Shown here: positions 9,326-18,035 of the stretch, piece by piece
Numbering within the stretch: the stretch's first letter is position 1
Layout of the letters: every line of letters begins with the position of its first letter
Assembly (NCBI GenBank): GCA_947497175.1
Contig: CANMFM010000007.1
Coordinates: 457,798-521,797, forward strand
From: an uncultured Aquimarina sp.
GTDB lineage: Bacteria; Bacteroidota; Bacteroidia; Flavobacteriales; Flavobacteriaceae
DNA length: 64,000 nucleotides
Direction of reading: 5' to 3'
The notes under the pieces: model-generated
Told to the model about the DNA's origin: nothing
The model's database searches: none
Seen by the model: the letters and a program-made list of their open reading frames with translations, nothing else
Program-made: the position numbers and the translations under genes

Positions 9326-9985
9326 ATGAGAACATATATTTCAGAAAGCATTGGCACATTTAGTTTGGTTTTTTGTGGTACAGGTGCGATGACCATTAAT
9401 GAAGTTACTGGCGGTGATGTTACTCATGTAGGAATTGCAATTACATGGGGGCTAATCGTTATGGCAATGATTTATGCATTTGGAGAAATATCTGGAGCTC
9501 ATCTAAATCCTGCAGTTACAATTGCCTTTGCGTACGCCAAAAAATTTGAATGGAAAGAAGTACCTAAGTATATAATTGCTCAGTGTATAGGAGCTATATT
9601 TGCCAGCAGTATTTTACTCTTTTTATTTCCAGATAGTGAATTTTTAGGAGGAACCTTACCATCAATCGATGCTTTTAGAGCATTTGTATTAGAGACATTA
9701 CTCACCTATTTTCTTATGGTGGTTATCATAAATGTTTCAACAGGATCTAAAGAAATAGGAACAATGGCGGGCATAGCGATTGGTGGGGTAGTTTTATTGG
9801 AAGCAATGTTTGCCGGACCTGTAACCAAAGCTTCTATGAATCCAGCAAGATCACTGGGTCCTGCACTATTATCAGGACATTGGGAGCATCAATGGCTCTA
9901 TTTTACGGCACCAATTGTTGGAGCCTTATTAGCGGTGATGACTTGTAAATTAGTTAAACCTACTAACTGCTGTAATGATTGTTAA
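9326..9985 (+). CDS. MIP family channel (aquaporin)
   Basis: Inner-membrane aquaporin of the major intrinsic protein family, 219 residues with six predicted spans. Both half-helix signatures are present: SGAHLNPAVT (Asn61) and SMNPARSLGPAL near residue 170. The second NPA is followed by Arg-Ser rather than Arg-Asp; NPARS is typical of water-selective AqpZ-type channels and NPARD of glycerol facilitators, so water conduction is favoured. The C-terminus ends in a cysteine cluster (TNCCNDC), which could bind metal or respond to redox state, though that is speculative. It is a single gene with its own promoter. Confidence 0.9.
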   Translation: MRTYISESIGTFSLVFCGTGAMTINEVTGGDVTHVGIAITWGLIVMAMIYAFGEISGAHLNPAVTIAFAYAKKFEWKEVPKYIIAQCIGAIFASSILLFLFPDSEFLGGTLPSIDAFRAFVLETLLTYFLMVVIINVSTGSKEIGTMAGIAIGGVVLLEAMFAGPVTKASMNPARSLGPALLSGHWEHQWLYFTAPIVGALLAVMTCKLVKPTNCCNDC

Positions 9986-10103
9986 GAGCTTTACTATTCT
10001 CTTGGATTAAAGGTAGTAGCATTTGCATGCTTTTAAGGCTTTTTAATGTAATAGACAGTACTAAATCCTCTGCAGAAGTATATTTATAAATACAAAAATT
10101 ATT

Positions 10104-10140
10104 TTTTGTTTAACATAAATACATTCTACATTAAACAAAA
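10104..10140 (+). promoter_or_regulatory. Inverted repeat and possible promoter upstream of the photolyase operon
   Basis: TTTTGTTTAA (10104-10113) and TTAAACAAAA (10131-10140) are perfect 10-bp inverted repeats separated by 17 bp. TTTG inside the left arm (10105-10108) and TACATTAA (10127-10134) have an 18-nt spacing and resemble a flavobacterial promoter, so the arms would overlap the -33 box and the start region. This arrangement suits a repressor operator. No regulator gene is adjacent. Confidence 0.4.
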
Positions 10141-10175
10141 TCATTGTACTTTTACATAACATTTATTGTAAAAGC

Positions 10176-10670
10176 ATGAAAATATATACCCTAAAAGCAA
10201 AACAAAACTTACCTATTTCAATTGATGAGGCCTGGGAGTTTTTATCCGACCCTAAAAATCTCAAGACCATTACCCCGGATTATATGGGATTCAAAATTTT
10301 ATCCGGAGCAGATCGAAAAATGTATCCAGGACAAATTATTCAATACATGGTAACTCCGGTTGCAGGAATCAAAAATAAATGGGTTACTGAGATCACTCAC
10401 GTTAGAGATAGACAGTATTTTGTAGATGAGCAACGCTTTGGACCCTATGCTCTATGGCATCACAAACATTTTATAAAAGAAATTCCTGGTGGAGTAGAAA
10501 TGGAAGATATCATTGATTATAAAATACCTTTCGGAATTTTAGGCCAATGGATGCATCCAATACTCGTTAAACCAAAGCTCAAGGAAATTTTCAACTATCG
10601 CGAAAACAAATTAATAGAGCTATTTGGAACCTTAGACACCCCAAAAGCTAATTCAATTGTATTTGCATAA
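10176..10670 (+). CDS. SRPBCC family ligand-binding protein
   Basis: START/Bet v 1-like (SRPBCC) protein of 164 residues. The family pattern is visible: an N-terminal strand LKAKQNLPISIDEAWEFLSDP, the KTITPDYMGFKIL segment, and a C-terminal helix FNYRENKLIELFG. These proteins bind hydrophobic ligands in a deep pocket. No signal peptide is present. It is the first gene of a three-gene run with an SDR (10-bp gap) and a photolyase (2-bp gap). This set recurs in Bacteroidetes and some Proteobacteria, often as a light-responsive unit. What the protein does for photoprotection is unknown; a chromophore or lipid ligand is possible. Confidence 0.82.
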   Translation: MKIYTLKAKQNLPISIDEAWEFLSDPKNLKTITPDYMGFKILSGADRKMYPGQIIQYMVTPVAGIKNKWVTEITHVRDRQYFVDEQRFGPYALWHHKHFIKEIPGGVEMEDIIDYKIPFGILGQWMHPILVKPKLKEIFNYRENKLIELFGTLDTPKANSIVFA

Positions 10671-10680
10671 CCTATAAATA

Positions 10681-11379
10681 ATGAGAAAAAATATATTACT
10701 AATTGGAGGAAGTCACGGAATTGGTTTTGAAATTGCTTTAAAATTATATAGTGACCAAAACGTTTTTATTGCATCCAGAACTAATGAGAACCTCGGGAAT
10801 TTAGAAGTAACTCATATCCCGTATGACGCTTCCAAAGACGAAATTGACACTTCTATCCTACCTGAGCGCATTGATGGTTTTGTGTACTGTCCCGGAAGTA
10901 TTAACTTAAAACCCTTCAAAATGCTTTCTCCCATGGCTTTTGAAGAGGACATGCAGATTAATTTCATGTTTCTGGTAAAGATTGTTCACAGCTTACTTCC
11001 CAAACTCAAAAACTCAGATCAAGCCAGTTTAGTGTTTTTTAGTACCGTAGCAGTAAAAGTAGGTATGCCATTTCATACCAGTATCGCTGCAGCAAAAGGA
11101 GCTATCGAAGGCTTTGCAAAAGCTCTCGCGGCAGAATATGCCCCTCAATTTAGAGTCAATGTCATTGCGCCGTCATTAACAGATACTCCATTAGCAGAAA
11201 GATTATTGGCAAACGAAAAAAAGAAAGAGTTAATGAACAACAGACACCCCATGAAACGCGTAGGTAAACCTGAAGACATCGCTAATATTGCTACTTTTTT
11301 ATTAAGTGACAATAGCAGCTGGATTACCGGACAAGTTATTGGTGTTGATGGGGGTATGTCGACTTTAAACATTAACTAA
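10681..11379 (+). CDS. SDR-family protein with catalytic Tyr position substituted
   Basis: Short-chain dehydrogenase/reductase fold, 232 residues. The NAD(P) site GGSHGIG (9-15) and the C-terminal SSWITGQVIGVDGG are standard. The classical catalytic YxxxK motif reads IAAAK (Ile135 to Lys139), so the catalytic Tyr is replaced although Ser121 and Lys139 remain. Members of this photolyase-linked SDR group, as I recall them, often read xxAAAK here, so this is probably a subfamily trait rather than a lesion. The protein may be a non-canonical reductase or a binding protein. The start follows SRPBCC by 10 bp, and the photolyase begins 2 bp after the stop. Confidence 0.83.
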   Translation: MRKNILLIGGSHGIGFEIALKLYSDQNVFIASRTNENLGNLEVTHIPYDASKDEIDTSILPERIDGFVYCPGSINLKPFKMLSPMAFEEDMQINFMFLVKIVHSLLPKLKNSDQASLVFFSTVAVKVGMPFHTSIAAAKGAIEGFAKALAAEYAPQFRVNVIAPSLTDTPLAERLLANEKKKELMNNRHPMKRVGKPEDIANIATFLLSDNSSWITGQVIGVDGGMSTLNIN

Positions 11380-11381
11380 GC

Positions 11382-12689
11382 ATGAGTAGAAAAGTATCTG
11401 TTTTCTGGTTCAGAAGAGATTTGAGACTAGATGATAATATAGGATTTCTGGAAGCGCTCAAAGGAGAGTATCCCGTTCTTCCGATATTTATATTTGATAA
11501 AAAGATTCTGGATCATTTACCAGAAGATGATGCCAGAGTGACTTTTATCTTTGATAGACTTCAGGCAATGCGAGATGAGCTTCAGGGCCAGCATGAAAGC
11601 TCTATAGCCATGTATTATGGTGATCCAGAACAAGTTTTTGCCGATTTAATAGCACAACACAACATAGCACATGTGTATACTAATCATGATTATGAACCTT
11701 ATGCCAGAAAGCGAGACCAGTCGATAAAAGAATTTTTACACAAAAATAATATCGTGTTTAGTACTTTTAAAGATCAGGTAATCTTCGAAAAAAATGAAAT
11801 TGTTAAAGCTGATGGAGATCCTTACGTAGTTTATACCCCATATAAAAATAAATGGAAAGAAAATTTTGATGAATCAAAACTTACAATTCATTATACATCA
11901 CAATATCTAGAAAACTTAATTCAAAATTCTCGTTTGCCAAATCTTTCATTATCTGATATGGGATTTAAGAAATCGTCAATAGAGATTCCTGATTATAACG
12001 CTACACCTACCCTAATTCAGGACTATGAAAAAACTCGTAATTTCCCTGCAAAAGAAGATGGAACTTCTCGTTTAGGACCTCATTTAAGATTTGGAACTGT
12101 TAGTATTAGAAAGATGATCAAAAAGGCAATTGCCCAAGAAAATGAAGTCTTTTGGTCAGAACTGATTTGGCGTGAATTTTTTATGCAAATACTTTGGCAT
12201 TTTCCACACACTCAAAAAGAAGCATTTAAGCCAAAATACGATAGAATTGACTGGCGCAATGATGAGCAGGAGTTTGAAAAATGGAAAAATGGAACCACCG
12301 GATATCCTTTGGTAGATGCAGGAATGCGACAACTAAACGAAACTGGATACATGCATAATCGAGTACGAATGCTTGTCGCTAGTTTTCTCTGTAAACACTT
12401 ACTAATTGATTGGCGCTGGGGCGAAGCGTATTTTGCAGAAAAATTACTTGATTATGATATGTCGGCTAATGTTGGAAACTGGCAATGGGCAGCAGGATCA
12501 GGTGTTGACGCAGCACCGTATTTCAGAATCTTTAATCCGACAACTCAAATCAATAAATTTGACAAAGATTTGAAATATATTAATACCTGGGTTAGCGATC
12601 TCAATGAGCTCACGTATCCACAACCTATGGTTGATCATAAAATGGCACGCGAACGGTGCTTAAAAGTCTACAAAGAAGCAGTTAGTTAG
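11382..12689 (+). CDS. phrB: Deoxyribodipyrimidine photolyase (cryptochrome/photolyase family)
   Basis: FAD-dependent photolyase, 435 residues, which splits UV-induced pyrimidine dimers with blue light. The N-terminal alpha/beta antenna domain begins VFWFRRDLRLDDN. The C-terminal FAD domain contains TSRLGPHLRFGTVSIR, WREFFMQILWHFP, GYPLVDAGMRQLNETGYMHNRVRM and DYDMSANVGNWQWAAGSG, which carry the FAD-binding and Trp electron-transfer residues of class I CPD photolyases. It ends the SRPBCC-SDR-photolyase operon. A 6-4 photolyase or cryptochrome role is less likely because of its short length and the CPD-type motifs. Confidence 0.9.
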   Translation: MSRKVSVFWFRRDLRLDDNIGFLEALKGEYPVLPIFIFDKKILDHLPEDDARVTFIFDRLQAMRDELQGQHESSIAMYYGDPEQVFADLIAQHNIAHVYTNHDYEPYARKRDQSIKEFLHKNNIVFSTFKDQVIFEKNEIVKADGDPYVVYTPYKNKWKENFDESKLTIHYTSQYLENLIQNSRLPNLSLSDMGFKKSSIEIPDYNATPTLIQDYEKTRNFPAKEDGTSRLGPHLRFGTVSIRKMIKKAIAQENEVFWSELIWREFFMQILWHFPHTQKEAFKPKYDRIDWRNDEQEFEKWKNGTTGYPLVDAGMRQLNETGYMHNRVRMLVASFLCKHLLIDWRWGEAYFAEKLLDYDMSANVGNWQWAAGSGVDAAPYFRIFNPTTQINKFDKDLKYINTWVSDLNELTYPQPMVDHKMARERCLKVYKEAVS

Positions 12690-12784
12690 CAGAAAATTAT
12701 AACATTTTTTTAAAGTGGTTCGCAAAAGTTTTTTTGTAAATTATACACACGTGAAAGCACGACTAACTCATAAATTTTAAACCG

Positions 12785-13150
12785 ATGAATACACAGCAAG
12801 TTGCAAATCGTTTGGTAGAGCTTTGCCGTATTGGCGAAAACATGCAAGCTATTAATGAATTATATGCTAATAACATTGTTAGCAAAGAAATGCCTGGTGT
12901 CCCAAACTCAATAGTATCTGGTAAAGATGCAGTAACTAAAAAGAGTGAAGATTGGTATGCAAGCGTAGAAGAATTTCATGGAGGAGAAATCTCTGATCCA
13001 ATAGTAGCAGAAGATCATTTTAGTTGTAAAATGAAAATGGACTGTACCTTCAAAGAACAAGGCCGTATGCAAATAGAAGAATTAGCCGTTTACCAAGTAA
13101 CTAATGGAAAAATCACTGAAGAGCAGTTTTTCTACACTATGCCCAAATAG
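12785..13150 (+). CDS. NTF2-like / SnoaL-like domain protein
   Basis: Small cytoplasmic protein of 121 residues with an NTF2-like fold pattern: helical N-terminus (NTQQVANRLVELCRIGENMQAINELYANNIVS), then alternating strands (VSGKDAVTKKSEDW, HFSCKMKMDCTFKEQGRMQIEELAVYQVTNGKITEEQFFY). The last segment is the typical end of a SnoaL-like domain. Such proteins may be small-molecule isomerases or binding modules. It lies 95 bp after the photolyase and is convergent with the next gene. No specific function can be assigned. Confidence 0.75.
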   Translation: MNTQQVANRLVELCRIGENMQAINELYANNIVSKEMPGVPNSIVSGKDAVTKKSEDWYASVEEFHGGEISDPIVAEDHFSCKMKMDCTFKEQGRMQIEELAVYQVTNGKITEEQFFYTMPK

Positions 13151-13178
13151 CAAAACTGTCTCTTTATACCTCTTATAA

Positions 13179-13808
13179 TTAAAACTTAACACCAACAGAT
13201 AGTTGAAAAACGGAATGCTGACGCTCAACGGTGTCATTTGATTGATCATCTACAATATTAGCAAGACCTAAACTATAACGAGCCTGAAAAAAAGCTCCCA
13301 TCTCGAATTGATAACCTAATCCAAAATTAGCTCCGTAATCCAAGTCAGAAATACTATCTTTAACATCGATATCAGACTTTTCTGTACCGCCGCCAATAGA
13401 ATTCTTAAGTTGTCGCACTGCGGCTGTTAAATACCCTACTTGAGGGCCTACTTCTAAACTAAAACCAGGAACTACATAAAACGGGTAATATTTAACCATT
13501 ACCGGTAAATAAATATAATCTAACTTGAGTATTTCATCATCAAAATTTGGCTCTGCACTTTCATATTTAACTCCCTGAAAAGAATAGAGCAATTCCGGTT
13601 GAATAGCCAAATACTCATTAATAGGGATCTCAGCAGCTAATCCAATATGTACAATAGCCCTTGGATCAAAACCACTGGTTTGATCACCTTCGAGATCAGC
13701 AACATTAAGTCCAAATTTAAAACCCATTTGAAAGGATTCTACCTGGGCAGTACTTGTCTGGACCATCAAACCAAGAACTAAAACAATGAAATAAAGTCTT
13801 TTAATCAT
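13179..13808 (-). CDS. Outer-membrane beta-barrel protein (PorT-like)
   Basis: A 209-residue protein with a signal peptide (about 1-21, ending TSTAQ) followed by alternating amphipathic strands: FQMGFKFGLNVADL, YLAIQPELLYSFQGVKY, LDYIYLPVMVKYYP, FSLEVGPQVGYLT, YGANFGLGYQFEMGAFFQARYSLGLANI, ending in a strand with terminal Phe (FQLSVGVKF). This is the pattern of the 'outer membrane protein beta-barrel' family related to PorT, widespread in Bacteroidetes. An 8-stranded barrel is likely. It is convergent with the NTF2-like gene, with a 28-bp gap. Its role is unknown. Confidence 0.85.
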   Translation of the reverse strand: MIKRLYFIVLVLGLMVQTSTAQVESFQMGFKFGLNVADLEGDQTSGFDPRAIVHIGLAAEIPINEYLAIQPELLYSFQGVKYESAEPNFDDEILKLDYIYLPVMVKYYPFYVVPGFSLEVGPQVGYLTAAVRQLKNSIGGGTEKSDIDVKDSISDLDYGANFGLGYQFEMGAFFQARYSLGLANIVDDQSNDTVERQHSVFQLSVGVKF

Positions 13809-14037
13809 AATGTATAAATTTGGAGCAAATAACTATGTAAACGAAAAAAAATCTGCAAAATTTCTTTTGATACTTAAAGAATAATTACGGGTTTCATTAA
13901 ATATCAACTAAAACATATTGTTAATCATTTTTCTTCTACCAATATTATCGTAAGTAAGAGAAAAATCAGAATCAAATGTAAACAACACTTTCCAGAAATA
14001 AAAAAATATAATCATACTGGTTATAAATCGAATAAAA

Positions 14038-14916
14038 CTATAGCAAGCTTTTAATTTGTTCTAATGCCGGGTTTCGATTGTTTTTTTTCCAAATAACTGA
14101 TAATACAGTCTTTTGCGGTATCCTTGGAATTTCTAAAAACTTAACGCCCAAGTCAAATCCATACTGCAACGATGTGGGAACTATAGCAACTCCTAACCTA
14201 CTCTCAACTAGTTTAAAAATAGTTTGAGCATGTACAGATTTATGAGATACTTTGGGTGTAAAGCCTTTATCTTCGCATATACTCATTATCTTATCATAAT
14301 ACAATGAACTATAATCTGAAGAAAACAAAACAAAATTTTCATCAGATACCTGAGCAATACTTTTAAATGTTTTTCTCGTTAATTGGTGATTCTTTGGCAG
14401 AACCAAAGAAAAGGTATCTTTAAAAGCGGTTTTCATTTTTAAACCATCAGGCACTCGTGCTAGTCTTACAAAACCTACATCTAACTGATCTTTTTCTATA
14501 GCCTCGACCTGTAAATGATTAGACATTTCTTCAAGATTAAATCGTATCCCCGGTAAATCTTTATTTGCTTTGACCAATAATTCCGGGATCACGGTTTGCA
14601 TTGCTGATCCTAAAAATCCAATTCGTATTTCTCCATTATTTCCCTTATCAATCAAACGCGTTTGTTTAATAGTAAAATCAATATGATTAAAAATATACTC
14701 TACTTCTTTTTTTAGATAAAGACCTGCTGGCGTTAAACTCACATTTCGCTTATTTCTATCAAAAAGTGAAACTTGAATAAGTGCTTCCATTTGTTTGATC
14801 TGCCTGCTCAGCCCAGGCTGGGAGATAAACAATTTTTCTGAAGCTTTTCTAAAATGAAGTTCCTCAGCAACAGCCAAAAAATACGCAAAATGTCTAAGCT
14901 CTAACTGATAACTCAT
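14038..14916 (-). CDS. LysR family transcriptional regulator, divergent from hut genes
   Basis: LysR-type regulator of 292 residues. The N-terminal winged helix-turn-helix (about 4-65) reads LRHFAYFLAVAEELHFRKASEKLFISQPGLSRQIKQME (family signature shown in part). The periplasmic-binding-protein-like effector domain covers about 90-292 (EIRIGFLGSAMQTVIPELLVKA). It is transcribed away from hutH with 83 bp between the starts, and a T-N11-A dyad lies in that gap. It is therefore the probable regulator of histidine utilisation, with urocanate or histidine as a plausible inducer. Most known hut regulators are HutC (GntR) or HutP, so LysR control here is an inference from position. Confidence 0.88.
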   Translation of the reverse strand: MSYQLELRHFAYFLAVAEELHFRKASEKLFISQPGLSRQIKQMEALIQVSLFDRNKRNVSLTPAGLYLKKEVEYIFNHIDFTIKQTRLIDKGNNGEIRIGFLGSAMQTVIPELLVKANKDLPGIRFNLEEMSNHLQVEAIEKDQLDVGFVRLARVPDGLKMKTAFKDTFSLVLPKNHQLTRKTFKSIAQVSDENFVLFSSDYSSLYYDKIMSICEDKGFTPKVSHKSVHAQTIFKLVESRLGVAIVPTSLQYGFDLGVKFLEIPRIPQKTVLSVIWKKNNRNPALEQIKSLL

Positions 14917-14935
14917 AGTTATTAATAATTGATAA

Positions 14936-14952
14936 AATTAGTATTTCTAATT
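14936..14952. promoter_or_regulatory. Candidate LysR operator between lysR and hutH
   Basis: AATTAG-TATTT-CTAATT is a perfect 6-bp dyad with a 5-bp centre and fits the T-N11-A LysR box. It is 20 bp from the regulator start and 48 bp from hutH, the usual place for an auto- and target-regulating site. Confidence 0.5.
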
Positions 14953-14999
14953 ATTAAAAGTAAGTATTAATTTAGTAAGTACAAATCAGCAACGTAATA

Positions 15000-16580
15000 A
15001 TGTCAAATATATCACAACATTTTTCTTACGGAGAAGAGTATCTTACCGCAGGAATAGCTATAAAAATAGCTCGGGGAGAAATAAAAGGCTTCATCTCTGA
15101 AGCTACTCGAAAAAAAATTCAAAACAATCGTCAGATAGTTGAAAATATTGTCGAAAAAGGCCATCCTGTATACGGTATCAACACAGGTTTTGGTCCACTA
15201 TGCACAACAAAAATCACGAAAGAAGAAACAAAAATTTTACAAAATAATATTCTGCAAAGTCACAGTGTAGGGGTTGGAGAACTTATTGATCCTCAAATCG
15301 CAAAATTGATGATGATCTTAAAAGTACAATCCTTGTCCAAAGGATATTCTGGTATTGCCATAACAACATTAGAAAGAATCCTATGGCATATAGAAAATGA
15401 TGTCATACCCATAGTCCCTTGTCAGGGATCAGTAGGAGCTTCTGGAGATTTAGCACCCCTATCCCATTTATTTTTACCCCTAATCGGATTAGGAAAAGTA
15501 GCATATCAACAAAAAAACATAACGACTAAAGAATTATTTGAACATACAGGGTTGTCTACTCTAGATTTGGGTCCAAAAGAAGGACTGGCTTTAATCAATG
15601 GAACACAATTTATTGCTGCACATGCCGTAGAAGTTGTTTCAAAACTTCATAGTTGTCTTTCACAAGCAGATATCATTGGAGCAATGATGATTGAAGGATT
15701 ACAAGGATCGGTTAAACCTTTTTATAAAGAATTACATCAATTACGCCCTTTTAATGGAAATATCCATACAGCAGCCAGGGTGAAATCTCTTTTAAAAGGA
15801 TCAGAAATTATGGAAGATCATATCGATTGTGACCGAGTTCAGGATCCTTATTCTCTACGCTGTATCCCTCAAGTTCATGGCGCTTCCAGAAACGCCTGGC
15901 TACATCTAAAAGAATTACTTGAAGTAGAACTCAATTCTGTTACCGATAACCCTATCATTATTGATGAAAATTTGACCATTAGCGGAGGCAGTTTTCATGG
16001 ACAACCTCTGGCCATGGCTCTAGACTATGCATGTCTGGCAGCTTCAGAACTAGGCAACATTTCGGATCGAAGAATTTATCTGGCATTAGAAGGAAACGCC
16101 CCAGGAGTACCAAAACTACTTATGGAAGATACTGGAATCAATTCCGGCTATATGATTCTTCAATATACTACTGCGGCATTAGCGAGCGAAAATAAAGGTT
16201 TATGTTTTCCGTCAAGTGCTGATAGCATTCCAACATCTCTTGGTCAGGAAGACCATGTAAGCATGGGGTCTATAGGCGGTAGAAAGGCATTAAGAGTAAT
16301 TCATAATATAGAAAAAATCTTAGCTATAGAGCTTTTAACTGCTGCACAGGCCTTTGAATTTAGAAAACCTCTTAAATCAGGAAAAATCCTCGATGAAATA
16401 CATAAGCACATAAGAACAGTAGTTCCTTTTGCAGATAAAGACCGTGTATTTGCAGATGACATCGAAAAAGGAATTAAAATGATTAAGGAGAAAACCTTAA
16501 TACGTATTACCAATGAAGTTTCTAAAAGAGAAAAATTATCCTTAGAAACCGAATTTTCTAGTGAATTTGAAGTATATTAA
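15000..16580 (+). CDS. hutH: Histidine ammonia-lyase
   Basis: Histidine ammonia-lyase, which converts histidine to urocanate and ammonia, first step of the Hut pathway; cytoplasmic, 526 residues (typical length about 510). The Ala147-Ser148-Gly149 triad in GSVGASGDLAPL forms the MIO electrophilic cofactor autocatalytically. Further family signatures are YGINTGFGPL (about 59-68), LINGTQFIAAHAV and QDPYSLRCIPQVHGASR. It leads the hutH-hutI-hutU-hutG operon. The 195-bp gap before hutI is the longest inside the operon and holds hairpins. Confidence 0.95.
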   Translation: MSNISQHFSYGEEYLTAGIAIKIARGEIKGFISEATRKKIQNNRQIVENIVEKGHPVYGINTGFGPLCTTKITKEETKILQNNILQSHSVGVGELIDPQIAKLMMILKVQSLSKGYSGIAITTLERILWHIENDVIPIVPCQGSVGASGDLAPLSHLFLPLIGLGKVAYQQKNITTKELFEHTGLSTLDLGPKEGLALINGTQFIAAHAVEVVSKLHSCLSQADIIGAMMIEGLQGSVKPFYKELHQLRPFNGNIHTAARVKSLLKGSEIMEDHIDCDRVQDPYSLRCIPQVHGASRNAWLHLKELLEVELNSVTDNPIIIDENLTISGGSFHGQPLAMALDYACLAASELGNISDRRIYLALEGNAPGVPKLLMEDTGINSGYMILQYTTAALASENKGLCFPSSADSIPTSLGQEDHVSMGSIGGRKALRVIHNIEKILAIELLTAAQAFEFRKPLKSGKILDEIHKHIRTVVPFADKDRVFADDIEKGIKMIKEKTLIRITNEVSKREKLSLETEFSSEFEVY

Positions 16581-16605
16581 ATAAAAAAATATAGAATCCA
16601 ACTAT

Positions 16606-16717
16606 TCCCAAGTCAATATCATGGGCGCATGTCGCTGGTTCATTTTTATCTTGGGATCAAAACCGAAATTTTATATTTCCTCTCACTCTACTCTCACCCC
16701 AAAAATGAGGGGGAGAA
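16606..16717 (+). other. Structured intercistronic region between hutH and hutI
   Basis: TCCCAAG (16606-16612) pairs with CTTGGGA (16650-16656). A second, GC-rich hairpin has TCTCACCCC (16692-16700) facing GGGGGAGA (about 16710-16717) over a short A-rich loop. Neither is followed by a T tract, so these look more like an mRNA processing/stability element or a short repeat than a terminator. The GC-rich tract stands out against its neighbours. Confidence 0.4.
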
Positions 16718-16775
16718 ACAGGAAAACCTTAGCACAATCTTAAAGTATTTATGGAGAAAACAGTAAAGAAGCATT

Positions 16776-18029
16776 ATGAAGAAATATAAGTTAATAGGTC
16801 CAATTTCTCAACTGATAAGCATGGAAAAAGCAACCCTAAAGGGCGCTATCAAAGATGAAGAATTGTCTGTCCTTCATAATGCCGGAATACTTATTAAAGA
16901 AGAAAACATTCATAGTATTGGTATGTATTCGGAAATCAAAAAGAAAGCACTTTTATTAGATGCAGAAATTATTGAATTGCGTGCAAATTATGTATGCACA
17001 CCAGGATTTATCGATGCTCATACTCATATATGCTATTCAGGATCGAGAGCACGAGACTATGCGATGCGGAATGCTGGCCAATCATATTTAGAAATTGCCG
17101 AAGCGGGTGGTGGTATTTGGGATACAGTAACCAAAACCAGGAAATCAACACTACAAGAACTCACCTATGGAATTCTGAAACGAGCCAACATACTCTTAAA
17201 AAATGGCGTTACGACCATAGAAGTAAAAAGTGGGTATGGATTATCTGTTTCTGAAGAATTAAAAATGTTACGTGCAATCCAAAACGCGAATCAAAACCTG
17301 GAAGCTGATCTTATTTCAACTTGTTTAGCCGCACATATGCTACCCAAAGATTTTGATGGAAATCATCAAAGCTATCTTGAAAAGATAAGCAATACTCTTT
17401 TTCCTATCTTAAAAGAAGAAAATCTAACCAATCGAGTTGATGCTTTTATAGAGAAAAGTGCTTTTCTTCCGTCAGATATTTATCCATATTTTAAAAAAGC
17501 CAAAGCTATGGGATTTGATATTACTGTTCATGCAGATCAGTTTAGTACGGGAGGGAGCGAAGTAGCTGTTAAAATGAACGCAATTAGTGCAGATCACCTT
17601 GAAGCCAGTACCGAAGATGAAATAGAATTATTAGGTAACAGCGATGTAGTTTCTGTAGCGTTACCCGGTGCATCCATTGGGTTAGGATGTGATTTTACAC
17701 CTGCTCGAAAACTATTAGATACCGGGGGTATACTTGCTATTGCCAGTGACTGGAATCCAGGATCAGCTCCTATGGGGGATCTCCTGACTCAAGCTTGCAT
17801 TTTAGGAACATTTCAAAAATTATCCAATGCTGAGGTCTTAGCGGGAATCACCTACAGAGCATCAGCAGCTCTAAATCTCAAAGACCGCGGACGATTAGCC
17901 ACCGGCATGCTCGCTGACTTCAACCTATTTCGCACAACTCATTTCAACGAAATATTCTATCATCAAGGAAAACTAACTCCTTCCCAGGTCTGGAAACGAG
18001 GAGATATTGTATATTCTGATCATAATTAA
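16776..18029 (+). CDS. hutI: Imidazolonepropionase
   Basis: Imidazolonepropionase, the third Hut enzyme, hydrolysing 4-imidazolone-5-propanoate to N-formimidoyl-glutamate; 417 residues, amidohydrolase superfamily with a metal-binding TIM barrel. The metal motif HTH is in FIDAHTHICYSGSRARDY (about 81-98), followed by GGGIWDTVTKTR, the TTIEVKSGYGLS segment, HADQFS (about 249-254), SADHLE and the SDWNPGSAPMGDL segment with the conserved Asp. The ATG start is preceded by a structured gap after hutH. Six bases separate its stop from the hutU start. Confidence 0.95.
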   Translation: MKKYKLIGPISQLISMEKATLKGAIKDEELSVLHNAGILIKEENIHSIGMYSEIKKKALLLDAEIIELRANYVCTPGFIDAHTHICYSGSRARDYAMRNAGQSYLEIAEAGGGIWDTVTKTRKSTLQELTYGILKRANILLKNGVTTIEVKSGYGLSVSEELKMLRAIQNANQNLEADLISTCLAAHMLPKDFDGNHQSYLEKISNTLFPILKEENLTNRVDAFIEKSAFLPSDIYPYFKKAKAMGFDITVHADQFSTGGSEVAVKMNAISADHLEASTEDEIELLGNSDVVSVALPGASIGLGCDFTPARKLLDTGGILAIASDWNPGSAPMGDLLTQACILGTFQKLSNAEVLAGITYRASAALNLKDRGRLATGMLADFNLFRTTHFNEIFYHQGKLTPSQVWKRGDIVYSDHN

Positions 18030-18035
18030 AAAGTA

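Noticed and set aside
9986..10103. Possible small RNA after the aquaporin gene
   Set aside because: No promoter or terminator is visible; only AT-rich sequence.
13809..14037. Possible regulatory element or small gene in the AT-rich gap before the LysR gene end
   Set aside because: No frame, promoter pair or stable hairpin could be supported in these 229 bp.
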